NCBI GenBank assembly: GCA_002504405.1
Contig: DARO01000001.1
Span: 17,280-81,279, forward strand
Length of the DNA: 64,000 nucleotides
Source of the DNA: Methanomassiliicoccaceae archaeon UBA71
GTDB taxonomy: Archaea; Thermoplasmatota; Thermoplasmata; Methanomassiliicoccales; Methanomethylophilaceae
Direction of reading: 5' to 3'
Shown here piece by piece: positions 33,031 through 40,500 of this stretch; positions within the stretch are counted from its first letter, which is position 1; each line of letters starts with the position of its first letter. Position numbers and translations under genes: made by a program. A model generated the notes under the pieces. That model saw only the letters and a list, made by a program, of their open reading frames with translations. It had not been told where the DNA came from and ran no database searches.

Positions 33031-34484
33031 TGGACTGGACCGAGAAGTACCGTCCAAAAACCCTGAAGGACATCGTAGGCAACGATTCCGCGGTCAGGAC
33101 CATGCGCACATGGGCTAGGCAGTGGGAGGAGGGGATTCCGGAAAAGCGGGCGCTCGTCCTGAAGGGTTCCCCCGGTGTCGGGAAGACATCCTCCGCGCTC
33201 GCCCTCGCAAACGAGATGGGCTGGACGCCGGTTGAGATGAACGCCTCCGACCAGCGCAACGAGAGTGCGATATCCGACATAGCGCTGCGCGGGTCCATGA
33301 GCAACACGTTCGGGGAGGACGGCACGTATCTGAAGGCATCGGAAGGTGGCAGGAAGCTGATCATACTTGACGAGGCCGACAACCTGTTCGGAATCCAGGA
33401 CAAGGGCGCCATGCCGGTCATCAACCGCATAATAACGGAGAGCTCCCAGCCGGTCATCCTGATCGTGAACGACTTCTACGCCCTGAGCAGGAAGAGCCCC
33501 TCGGTCAAGACCATGACCGAGCAGGTACAGTTCTACAGGATACAGGCCCCCACGATGGCGAAGGTCCTCCGCAAGATCGCCGACAACGAGGGTGTGGAGG
33601 TCGAGCAGTCGGACCTCCTGGCCATTGCCACCAACGCCTCCGGGGACATGCGCGCGGCGGTGAGGAACCTCGAGTCCCTGGCCCTGGGCGCGGACCGCAT
33701 CACCCCGGAGATGGCCAAGTCCCTGTCGACCAGGGACAACCACTCGGACATCTTCGGTCTGATGAAGACCGTGTTCTCGGACCAGGACCCAGTACGCGCC
33801 CGCCAGATTGCGAACGATCTGGACGAGGACGTGTCATCCGTCTTGCTTTGGCTGGACGAGAACCTGCCTCTGCAGCTTAATAGCGCGGGGGACCAGGTCC
33901 GCGGGTTCGCCAGGCTCTCACAGGCGGACATATTCATCAGCAGGGTGTACAGGCGCCAGTACTACGGCTTCTGGTCCTACGCCAAGGACATCATGGTCTT
34001 CGGGCTCTCCACCGTCCGCCAGGGCCGTTGCACCTGTGCCAAGATGGAGTTCCCGAAGTACCTCAAGCTTATGTCCAGCAGCAAGAACCCGCGCGCGCTG
34101 CGCAAGTCCCTCTGCCTGAAGATGGCCGTGCAGCTCCACACATCCACCCACAGGGTGTCCGTCGACGTGCTGCCGTACATCGCCGTGCTCCTCAAGCAGG
34201 ACAAGGCCATCCGCAGGCCCCTGATCGAGTGGTTCGACCTCACCGATGACGAGTACGCGCTCATCACCGGGACTAAGGCCGATTCGAAGACGGTGGTCAA
34301 GATTTTCCAGGAGATCGAGGAGGACAGGCTCGCCAGGATCTCATCCGCTCTGGGCCCCTACTCGTCGGAGGCAGACGCTCCCGAACCGGAGCCGGAGCCT
34401 CCCAAGCCCGAACCTAAAGAGGCACGCGCCAAGGCCCCGGATAGGAAAGCATCAAAGAACCAGAAGAGCCTATTCGATTTCTGA
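33027..34484 (+). CDS. rfcL: Replication factor C large subunit
   Basis: 485-residue clamp-loader subunit that, with RfcS, opens and loads PCNA onto primed DNA. Walker A GSPGVGKT is at 47-54 and Walker B LIILDEAD at 111-118; WTEKYRPKTL at the start is the RFC box. A long acidic/proline linker (about 450-478, EPEPEPPKPEPKE) leads to the terminal PCNA-binding peptide QKSLFDF (479-485). It overlaps its neighbours on both sides by one to four bases. Confidence 0.97.
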   Translation: MMDWTEKYRPKTLKDIVGNDSAVRTMRTWARQWEEGIPEKRALVLKGSPGVGKTSSALALANEMGWTPVEMNASDQRNESAISDIALRGSMSNTFGEDGTYLKASEGGRKLIILDEADNLFGIQDKGAMPVINRIITESSQPVILIVNDFYALSRKSPSVKTMTEQVQFYRIQAPTMAKVLRKIADNEGVEVEQSDLLAIATNASGDMRAAVRNLESLALGADRITPEMAKSLSTRDNHSDIFGLMKTVFSDQDPVRARQIANDLDEDVSSVLLWLDENLPLQLNSAGDQVRGFARLSQADIFISRVYRRQYYGFWSYAKDIMVFGLSTVRQGRCTCAKMEFPKYLKLMSSSKNPRALRKSLCLKMAVQLHTSTHRVSVDVLPYIAVLLKQDKAIRRPLIEWFDLTDDEYALITGTKADSKTVVKIFQEIEEDRLARISSALGPYSSEADAPEPEPEPPKPEPKEARAKAPDRKASKNQKSLFDF

Positions 34485-35431
34485 TGCCGATGGACGAGGG
34501 TTACAGGGACCTGCTGATCAAGCAGCAGTACAGGATATACAACGACCACTCAGCGGTAAAGCTCTGCCACTGGATGAAGGAGAGCATGCTCAGGGGCCGC
34601 TGCTGCTACAAGCAGGATTTCTACGGGATCCAGTCTCACAGATGCCTCCAGATGACCCCTGCCATAAACGAGTGCAGCCACCGCTGCACGTTCTGCTGGA
34701 GGGTCCAGGAGCACGATTTCGAGGTAAAGGAGTGGGCGGAGCCCAAGGACATGCTCGACCATCTCATCGAGCATCAGAGGAAGCTCATCTCCGGTTTCAA
34801 GGGCGATCCCCGGTGCGACCTAGACAGGTTCAACGAGGCGATGAACCCCAACCAGGTGGCCATCTCGCTCGCAGGGGAGCCCATCACCTACCCGTACATG
34901 TCGGACTTCCTCAAGGAATGCCATTCCCGCGGCATGTCCACTTTCGTCGTCACGAACGGTACCTACCCGGAGCAGCTGGAGGCCCTCGACGTCCTCCCGA
35001 TGCACCTGTACGTCACCGTCGCCGCGCCGAACAAGGAGGTCTACACGAAGGTCTGCCGTCCGAAGTCCCCGGACTGCTGGGACAGGCTCATGAGGACCCT
35101 GGACCTCCTGCCGTCGCTGAACACGCGCACAGTCATCCGCCACACCCTCGTCAAGAACCACAACTTCGGATGGGAGGACGAGTACGCCGAACTCGACAGG
35201 CGGGCGGACCCGGACCTGATCGAGCCGAAGGGATACGTCTTCGTCGGAGGGTCCCGCACCAGGCTCACCATAGACTGCATGCCCTCGTTCCAGGAGGTCC
35301 GCGACTTCGCCGGCCGCCTCGGGGAGAGGGTCGGCATGGAGATAATCAAGGAGAGGGAGGACAGTCGTGTCGTCCTCCTGGGCCATCAGGGCATGGTCAC
35401 GGACGTCAGGGAGCTGTACGGGCTAAAATGA
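34484..35431 (+). CDS. taw1: 4-demethylwyosine synthase (radical SAM)
   Basis: 315-residue archaeal TYW1. It condenses N1-methylguanosine-37 of tRNA-Phe with pyruvate to form the tricyclic wyosine core. The radical-SAM cluster CSHRCTFC gives C64, C68 and C71. Cysteines at 28, 41 and 54 have the 13-residue spacing of the second, substrate-side [4Fe-4S] cluster in archaeal TYW1. ISLAGEPITYPYM and the C-terminal KGYVFVGGSR segments are also typical. The ATG at 34484 shares one base with the rfcL stop; MDEGYR at 34490 is an alternative start. Confidence 0.95.
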   Translation: MPMDEGYRDLLIKQQYRIYNDHSAVKLCHWMKESMLRGRCCYKQDFYGIQSHRCLQMTPAINECSHRCTFCWRVQEHDFEVKEWAEPKDMLDHLIEHQRKLISGFKGDPRCDLDRFNEAMNPNQVAISLAGEPITYPYMSDFLKECHSRGMSTFVVTNGTYPEQLEALDVLPMHLYVTVAAPNKEVYTKVCRPKSPDCWDRLMRTLDLLPSLNTRTVIRHTLVKNHNFGWEDEYAELDRRADPDLIEPKGYVFVGGSRTRLTIDCMPSFQEVRDFAGRLGERVGMEIIKEREDSRVVLLGHQGMVTDVRELYGLK

Positions 35432-35438
35432 GAGGGAA

Positions 35439-35454
35439 GGCCCCCGAAGGGGCC
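35439..35454. terminator. Shared hairpin between taw1 and the convergent DUF1294 gene
   Basis: GGCCCC-CGAA-GGGGCC is a perfect 6-bp GC stem with a CGAA loop in the 33 bp separating the two stops, followed by GTTTGG. Confidence 0.6.
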
Positions 35455-35464
35455 GTTTGGACCG

Positions 35465-35722
35465 TCAGTGGACGAGCAGCCAGACGATCAGGACTATGTG
35501 GATCAGCAGGAACACGTAGACCAGCTTGAACTTGGTCTTCTGCGTCTTGTGCCTTGCCAGCTGCATCCCCGCCACTGCGCCCCAGGGCCCCAGCAGGGCC
35601 CCGATGAGCAGCGTGGACTCCCTGGTCCTCCACTTGTCCGCCTTCGCCTTGTGCTTGTCCCAGACGTACATCAGGAGAACCGCAATGTTCACCAGGATGT
35701 ACAATAGCAGGATCAGGCTCAT
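35465..35722 (-). CDS. DUF1294 family membrane protein
   Basis: 85 residues with three hydrophobic segments and the diagnostic middle WRTRESTLLIGALLGPWGA, in which DK-x(n)-RTPE..LLL..LGG..G is the DUF1294 pattern. Members are small inner-membrane proteins of unknown role. I chose the ATG at 35722; the frame continues upstream for 140 codons but only as a shadow of the flavodoxin gene. It is preceded by the two flavoprotein genes on the same strand and may share their transcript. Confidence 0.85.
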   Translation of the reverse strand: MSLILLLYILVNIAVLLMYVWDKHKAKADKWRTRESTLLIGALLGPWGAVAGMQLARHKTQKTKFKLVYVFLLIHIVLIVWLLVH

Positions 35723-35733
35723 AGACACGGTTA

Positions 35734-36138
35734 TCACAGCTGCGCTATGAAGTCGTCCACGGCCGCGGGGAGCCCCGCAGAGTTCATCTCGCCGCCCTTC
35801 TTGTTGAAGTACACAACCTTGTGGATTCCGAGCTGCTCCGCGACTGCGTCGCGCTGCTTGTCGCCCTTCTCCTCGTTGTACATGCAGGTGATGAAGAGGA
35901 ACAGCCTCTTGCCGGCCAGAGCATCCTGGTTGTCGGCGATGAACTGGGCGAGGGGCTTGTATGGGCTCCCGAAATGTATTCCTGTTCCGAACACGATCGT
36001 GTCGTACCCGGTCATGTTGATCTTCGTCAGCTGCTTGAGGTTGAACACATCCGCCCCGATAGATTTGGCGATGTAGTCCGCCACTGCTTTGGTGTTCTTC
36101 GTCGGTCCGGTCGCGTAGATGACTGCGGTGCTTCCCAT
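35734..36138 (-). CDS. Flavodoxin-domain protein
   Basis: 134 residues with a flavodoxin fold. The N-terminal phosphate loop is YATGPTKNTKAVADYI (the T/SxTGNT-type loop), FGTGIHFGSPYKP is the 50s-loop region, and FLFITCMYNE the following strand. It is close to the menaquinone-dependent protoporphyrinogen oxidase/flavodoxin group rather than to long-chain electron-carrier flavodoxins. It lies 14 bases downstream of the iron-sulfur flavoprotein gene in the same direction, suggesting a common role in flavin electron transfer. Confidence 0.88.
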   Translation of the reverse strand: MGSTAVIYATGPTKNTKAVADYIAKSIGADVFNLKQLTKINMTGYDTIVFGTGIHFGSPYKPLAQFIADNQDALAGKRLFLFITCMYNEEKGDKQRDAVAEQLGIHKVVYFNKKGGEMNSAGLPAAVDDFIAQL

Positions 36139-36152
36139 CCTTATTCACCTTT

Positions 36153-36704
36153 TCAGATCTTGGACGCTATCTCTTCGGCCTGGGCCATCACGTCCGCATT
36201 CTCAGCGGCAGGTCCTCCCTGGGCCTCGGAGTAGACGATCGTCCCGATGGGTTCAAACTTGAAAAAGTTGGCCATCACTCCGTTGACCTGGTCGGCCATG
36301 ACCTTGGCTCCGTCGAGTCCTCCGCCGCATGTGACGACAGTGGCAACCTTCTTCCCGGGGGAGAGGATCGTAGTGAATCCGGGGAGCACGAATCCGTACA
36401 TCCTGTCCTCGAACAGCCTGTACTGGGCGGTTGCGTGCCCGAAGTATGTGGGCGTAGCGACGATGAGGGCATCGCAGTTCTGCACGGAGGCGAGAACGGG
36501 CGTCATGCCGTCCTTCCTGATGCAGCCCTTGCCGCCCTTCTTGCAACCCATGCAAGCCTGGCATCCCTTGGCGTCGATGTCATTGATGTAGAACACCTCG
36601 ACCTCGTCGCCCTTTGCCTTGAGCTTCTCCACCATCTTGTCGACGATTGCAGCGCAGTTTCCCTTCTTCCTGGGGGATCCGATAACAGCAGTTACCTTTG
36701 CCAT
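36153..36704 (-). CDS. Iron-sulfur flavoprotein (Isf-like, NADPH-dependent FMN reductase fold)
   Basis: 183 residues. The flavodoxin-like fold starts VIGSPRKKGNCAAIVDKM, where the SPRxxGN loop binds FMN phosphate. The compact motif CQACMGCKKGGKGC (CxxCxxCx6C, residues 48-61) is the signature of archaeal iron-sulfur flavoproteins and should hold one [4Fe-4S] cluster. Isf proteins in methanogens reduce O2 or H2O2 with ferredoxin electrons. It is divergent from an HxlR-type regulator over an 82-bp palindrome-containing gap, which fits redox-inducible expression. Confidence 0.92.
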   Translation of the reverse strand: MAKVTAVIGSPRKKGNCAAIVDKMVEKLKAKGDEVEVFYINDIDAKGCQACMGCKKGGKGCIRKDGMTPVLASVQNCDALIVATPTYFGHATAQYRLFEDRMYGFVLPGFTTILSPGKKVATVVTCGGGLDGAKVMADQVNGVMANFFKFEPIGTIVYSEAQGGPAAENADVMAQAEEIASKI

Positions 36705-36786
36705 AGTATCGTGATGGAGATTGATGGTATCATATTTATATCTGCTTACAAAAGGTAATTAAATATCTAAATGATATTGTTGAAGC
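36705..36786. promoter_or_regulatory. Divergent promoter between isf and the HxlR regulator
   Basis: 82 bp, AT-rich. ATATTTATA near 36732-36740 can serve as the TATA element of isf on the minus strand. AATATC-TAAAT-GATATT (36762-36778) is a 6-bp inverted repeat ending eight bases before the regulator's ATG and is a good candidate HxlR operator. Confidence 0.55.
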
Positions 36787-37188
36787 ATGAAACCGCAGTT
36801 CGCACGTTACAACTGCCCCTTGGATGCTGCGATGTCGGTGATCGAGGGCAGATGGAAGTGCACCATACTCTGCATGCTGGCCCAGAGAGGTACGATGAGG
36901 TTCTCCGAGCTTCAGCGCAGCATGGGCGATGTCACCTCCAGGATACTCTCCAAGCAGCTCAAGGAACTCGAGGGCGACGGCATGATTGTCCGCAATGTGA
37001 TACCCGACGTGAGGGTGAAGGTCGAGTACTCCATCACAGGCAGGGGCCTATCGATCGTCCCGATCCTCGAGCAGCTCGCCCTTTGGGGGATCCGCAACCA
37101 GTGCCTGCAGGTCATCGTCCCCGGCGAAGAACCTCCTGCGTGCCCCCTGTCATCCGGAACGGCCGAGAAGACGTTCGCCACCGAATGA
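36787..37188 (+). CDS. HxlR-family transcriptional regulator
   Basis: 133 residues. The winged-helix core is classic HxlR: CPLDAAMSVIEGRWKCTILCML, FSELQRSMGDVTSRILSKQLKELEGDGMI (two adjacent segments), then the wing VKVEYSITGRG and LWG. Three cysteines (10, 25, 29) plus two near the C-terminus (106, 119) could sense thiol or redox state; HxlR proteins often respond to electrophiles. The neighbouring divergent isf and flavodoxin genes are the likely regulon. Confidence 0.93.
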   Translation: MKPQFARYNCPLDAAMSVIEGRWKCTILCMLAQRGTMRFSELQRSMGDVTSRILSKQLKELEGDGMIVRNVIPDVRVKVEYSITGRGLSIVPILEQLALWGIRNQCLQVIVPGEEPPACPLSSGTAEKTFATE

Positions 37189-37226
37189 TTTACTAATCCA
37201 ACGTAGATTTCCCGCCGGTAATTTCA

Positions 37227-38189
37227 ATGGCTTACCGGCTTGTCACAATAGATGCGGACAGGTCGTCCGAACTCAGGGACGTCTGCTCCGGCATCAACTA
37301 CCTCTCATCAAAGGCCGACATCAACGGCGTCTGCGTGCAGCTCTTCACGGAGAGCCGCGACTGCATGGAGATGTGGACCGACAACTTCTACCACATGTCG
37401 GATTCCGTGAGGCCGCACGCCAGGGTATACTGCGTCAACGACCCGTCCACGGACCTGCATGCGGAATACGACGTCCAGACCCGCACGGTCTTCCTGTTCA
37501 ACTTCGACTATTACGGATGGATCAAAAGCATCGCCCTCGGCGTCGCCGGGAACATCCTGGAGGACGCGCACGGCATATTCCCAGTGCACGGAGCCGCCCT
37601 CGACATAGACGGGGCGGGCGTGACCCTGATTGCCCCGTCCAAGACCGGGAAGACCACGCAGTCCTGGGGCCTCCTCAGGATGGACCACGCCCACCTGATC
37701 ACGGACGACTGGTACTTCGTCACTCTGGGCGACGGCAGGCCTTTCATCGAGGGCTCCGAGAAGAACTGCTACATCGACGCCGACATAGGGGACGTCTGGG
37801 AGGAGTACCGTCCTCTGGTGAAGGAGGTCAGGTTCGACAACAAGGGCCGCGGTATCGGCAACGTCAGATGGGTCGCCGGAGAGGGATCCGTCATCAGGAG
37901 CACCAGCATGAGGTACGTGATCCTCCTGAAGAGGGACCCGTCCGACGGGCGCATCGTGCGCAGGCTCGAGACCGGCGAAGCCCTCGAGTACCTCTCGGAG
38001 TCGGGCTTCTGCAACCCCCACACCCTGGTCTGCGACCCCCGCAGGAACGATCTGCGCAGGGAGTTCTTCCGCGGATACCTGGATGCCTGCGAGGTCTACA
38101 TGGTCAACACGACCGGCACCCCGGAGCAGTCTCAGGAAGCCATAAGATCAGTTCTCGGAGGCGGGCAGCGATGGACGTCCCGAAGCTGA
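37227..38189 (+). CDS. HPr kinase/PEP carboxykinase-like P-loop protein
   Basis: 320 residues. The segment FPVHGAALDIDG leads into a P-loop APSKTGKTT (residues 136-144) and then an acidic pair HLITDDWYFV (160-161), which is the arrangement of the HprK/PCK-like kinase fold, where the aspartates bind Mg2+ and the histidine of HGAA lies just before the loop. No HPr or PTS gene is visible, and archaea generally lack that system, so the substrate is unknown. The N-terminal 100 residues are unassigned. The end overlaps the next gene by 19 bases. Confidence 0.75.
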   Translation: MAYRLVTIDADRSSELRDVCSGINYLSSKADINGVCVQLFTESRDCMEMWTDNFYHMSDSVRPHARVYCVNDPSTDLHAEYDVQTRTVFLFNFDYYGWIKSIALGVAGNILEDAHGIFPVHGAALDIDGAGVTLIAPSKTGKTTQSWGLLRMDHAHLITDDWYFVTLGDGRPFIEGSEKNCYIDADIGDVWEEYRPLVKEVRFDNKGRGIGNVRWVAGEGSVIRSTSMRYVILLKRDPSDGRIVRRLETGEALEYLSESGFCNPHTLVCDPRRNDLRREFFRGYLDACEVYMVNTTGTPEQSQEAIRSVLGGGQRWTSRS

Positions 38190-39112
38190 AGAAGCCAGAC
38201 ATCAAGCTCCCCGAAATCCGCAGACACGAATCCGACGGCGGTTCTTGGGGATGGAAGGGCAGCCTGGACCCGATGTTCGACAAGGTCAGGGCATCCACCG
38301 TGGAGCGCACCCACGAGCTTTCGGTGGTCATGAAGTCGGTGATCCTGATTATAGTCGCGAGCCTGATCATGCTGCTCATCTGCGTCGCGATAGGCGAGAT
38401 ATGGTCATTCGGCGACTACATGAACAACATCTTCTGCAACACGATAGCCCTCCTGTTCATCGTGATCTGTCTCGACACCATCGTCTCCAGCAACAAGGCC
38501 AAGCGCCGCAGGAGGGACGAGGTCAGGAAGATCCTCAGGTACGACCGCGTCATACAGCCTGACATAGACATGTATCTCGTGAGGAAGAACATGGTCATCA
38601 CCCCCAACGGAAAGACCATGAGGAAGTTCCAGGTCGACGCCACGTTCACTGTGAGGGACATGAGGGACATGTACACCGCATCAGAGCTCGTAGCCGACGT
38701 CGGAATCTCGAAGATTAAGCGCTACGGGCACTTCCAGGGCGTCCTGAGGGACGACTTCCAGCGCCTCGCAGAGAACGTGGACTTCGCCTTCTTCCCCGAG
38801 GTGGCGGAGGCTGTGATGAGGTACCTCAACGCAACGTCCTACGGCCAGGCCGCCCTCGACGCTGTCATAGGCTACGAGGACTCCAGGGCTGGGACGAAGT
38901 CCATGAGGGTCATGGTCGCAGGCATGATCAAGGACGAGCCCGAGGACGGGCGCTTCATCGACGCCAACCCAGCCATGAAGAACGTATACCTTGTCCATCA
39001 GATGATCAACGAGCAGGAGCACGCCGTCGCCGACTACCTCAGGGTGGTGAAGGTCCTCAGGGAGGAGTCCCCGGAGTACGGCAGGCAGGCCTCCGATTAC
39101 GAGAACGAGTGA
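38171..39112 (+). CDS. Two-helix membrane protein, unknown function
   Basis: 313 residues with no family that I recognise. A proline/lysine-rich cytoplasmic leader (residues 1-55) is followed by two membrane helices (about 56-78 and 87-106), a strongly basic stretch (KAKRRRRDEVRK) and a 200-residue soluble alpha/beta domain. The basic stretch places the C-terminal domain in the cytoplasm. The ATG at 38171 lies inside the HprK-like gene; the frame is open for 266 codons further upstream, but as a shadow. Close coupling with the kinase-like gene suggests a membrane partner or substrate; this is inference. Its stop overlaps the convergent sfsA by 16 bases. Confidence 0.7.
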   Translation: MDVPKLKKPDIKLPEIRRHESDGGSWGWKGSLDPMFDKVRASTVERTHELSVVMKSVILIIVASLIMLLICVAIGEIWSFGDYMNNIFCNTIALLFIVICLDTIVSSNKAKRRRRDEVRKILRYDRVIQPDIDMYLVRKNMVITPNGKTMRKFQVDATFTVRDMRDMYTASELVADVGISKIKRYGHFQGVLRDDFQRLAENVDFAFFPEVAEAVMRYLNATSYGQAALDAVIGYEDSRAGTKSMRVMVAGMIKDEPEDGRFIDANPAMKNVYLVHQMINEQEHAVADYLRVVKVLREESPEYGRQASDYENE

Positions 39113-39792
39113 AGGTACCTGTGCGGCAGGGACCCGTCGACCTCCATCCTGTCGGGGGCCACGGTGCAGTCCAGGACCAGCACGCGCACCCCCATGGATT
39201 CCGCGCGCTCCAGCTCCAGCCCGAACTCCCGGTGAGTGGAGTAGTTGGGCTCGAAGACGGTCATGCCCTTCATCTGAACGATGAAGACCGCATAGGCCTC
39301 GTACCCCTCGGATATGCACGCCTCCAGTCCGCGTATGTGCTTCAGGCCCCTCTCGGTCGGGGCGTCGGGGAAGCGGCACACCCCGCCATCCTCCAGGGTC
39401 ACACCCTTGACCTCGGCGAAAATCCTCCTCCCGTCGGATTCGATGTAGAAGTCGAAGCGCGAGTCCCCGTGGGTGCATTCCGGTTGAACCCGCGGACCCT
39501 CGCCGAACATCCCCGATCTGGATATGTATTCGCCGAACGCCTTGTTCGGTGCCTGCGAGTCTATGTTGATCAGGATGCTGCCCTTGTATGCGGCTATGAG
39601 GTCGTAGCGGGTGGACCTCCCCGGACTGTCGGATTCCTCGAGGATGACCCTGGCTCCGGGGACGAGGATCTCCCGGCACCTGCCGGTGTTCTTGACATGG
39701 ACCCTCTCCCTTCTCCCGTCCACCGTCACGTAGGCTATGAACCTGTTTGGGCGGGACTCGAAGACGCCCTCCACGACCTTTCCGTACCTCAT
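39097..39792 (-). CDS. sfsA: SfsA family DNA/RNA nuclease-like protein
   Basis: 231 residues. The N-terminal OB-like part (GVFESRPNRFIAYV, GRRERVHVKNTGRCREI) and the C-terminal PD-(D/E)XK-like part (SRFDFYIESDGRRIFAEVKGVTLE, with E-V-K as the catalytic pair) are both characteristic. SfsA was named for a sugar-fermentation phenotype in E. coli, but its structure suggests nucleic-acid binding and nuclease activity. The mRNA is probably leaderless: the divergent TATA element at 39813-39820 is about 25 bases from the ATG. It ends in TAA. Confidence 0.92.
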   Translation of the reverse strand: MRYGKVVEGVFESRPNRFIAYVTVDGRRERVHVKNTGRCREILVPGARVILEESDSPGRSTRYDLIAAYKGSILINIDSQAPNKAFGEYISRSGMFGEGPRVQPECTHGDSRFDFYIESDGRRIFAEVKGVTLEDGGVCRFPDAPTERGLKHIRGLEACISEGYEAYAVFIVQMKGMTVFEPNYSTHREFGLELERAESMGVRVLVLDCTVAPDRMEVDGSLPHRYLHSFS

Positions 39793-39812
39793 CTGCCTTC
39801 GTTATCGAATCG

Positions 39813-39820
39813 TTTTATAT
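39813..39820. promoter_or_regulatory. Shared TATA element between sfsA and the DEDDh exonuclease gene
   Basis: TTTTATAT in the 48-bp gap is TATA-like in both directions. It lies about 22 bases from the plus-strand ATG at 39841 and about 22 from the minus-strand ATG at 39792, so both transcripts would start at or near their first codon. Confidence 0.45.
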
Positions 39821-39840
39821 TTCATCTCGGATGGCTGGTC

Positions 39841-40500
39841 ATGGAAGGATTCAGGACGTACTCGAAGGACACTGCCAGCCCCACGGGGTTCAGCTTCAAG
39901 GTCGAAGGCAGCGGCGTTCCAGACAGGATATACGTCATCGACACGGAGACAACAGGCCTCGATGGGGCTCCCAGGGACCTGGTCGTGGACGTCGGCATAT
40001 GCGCCGTGTCGCTGGATGACGGCACCGTGGAGGACGTCTACTCATCGGTGCTCGGATACGATGTCGACTCCTGGGACGACTATCTGCGCAACGCCTGGAT
40101 CTTCGAGAACACCGACCTCACTCTCGACGAGGTCAGGGACGCCCCCCATGCAATGCATGTCATAGACAAGGTCCGCGGCATCCTAAAGGGGAAGACCGTC
40201 ACGGCCTACAACATCGCCTACGACATGGACAAGTTCCTCTTCAAGGAGCCATGGGACCTCCGCGGGAGGTTCACCCTCTGCGCGGACATAATGGTCGCCG
40301 CCACACCCGTGTGCAAGCTCCCTAGCCAGTACTACGGGAGGCAGTACAGGTTCCCTAAGCTGGACCACGCCTACAGGACCATCGTGGAGGGTGACCCGGC
40401 CGGCATCGGGGAGGCCCAGTCCCACCGTGCCCTGTCCGATGCCAGGATGGCGTCGTACCTCATGATACAGATGTACCGCGACGGCACATACCGCCCTTAA
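39841..40500 (+). CDS. DEDDh 3'-5' exonuclease (DnaQ-like)
   Basis: 219 residues. The three exonuclease motifs are complete: VIDTETTGLDG (D34, E36), AYNIAYDMDKF (motif II aspartate) and SHRALSDAR (motif III histidine and aspartate). These residues bind two metal ions for 3'-5' hydrolysis. The size and the CADIM region resemble stand-alone exonucleases rather than polymerase-bound subunits. The ATG at 39841 is preferred, since translation from there starts with a leaderless mRNA; the longer upstream frame is antisense to sfsA. A related gene with all catalytic residues lost is at 48755-49306. Confidence 0.9.
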   Translation: MEGFRTYSKDTASPTGFSFKVEGSGVPDRIYVIDTETTGLDGAPRDLVVDVGICAVSLDDGTVEDVYSSVLGYDVDSWDDYLRNAWIFENTDLTLDEVRDAPHAMHVIDKVRGILKGKTVTAYNIAYDMDKFLFKEPWDLRGRFTLCADIMVAATPVCKLPSQYYGRQYRFPKLDHAYRTIVEGDPAGIGEAQSHRALSDARMASYLMIQMYRDGTYRP

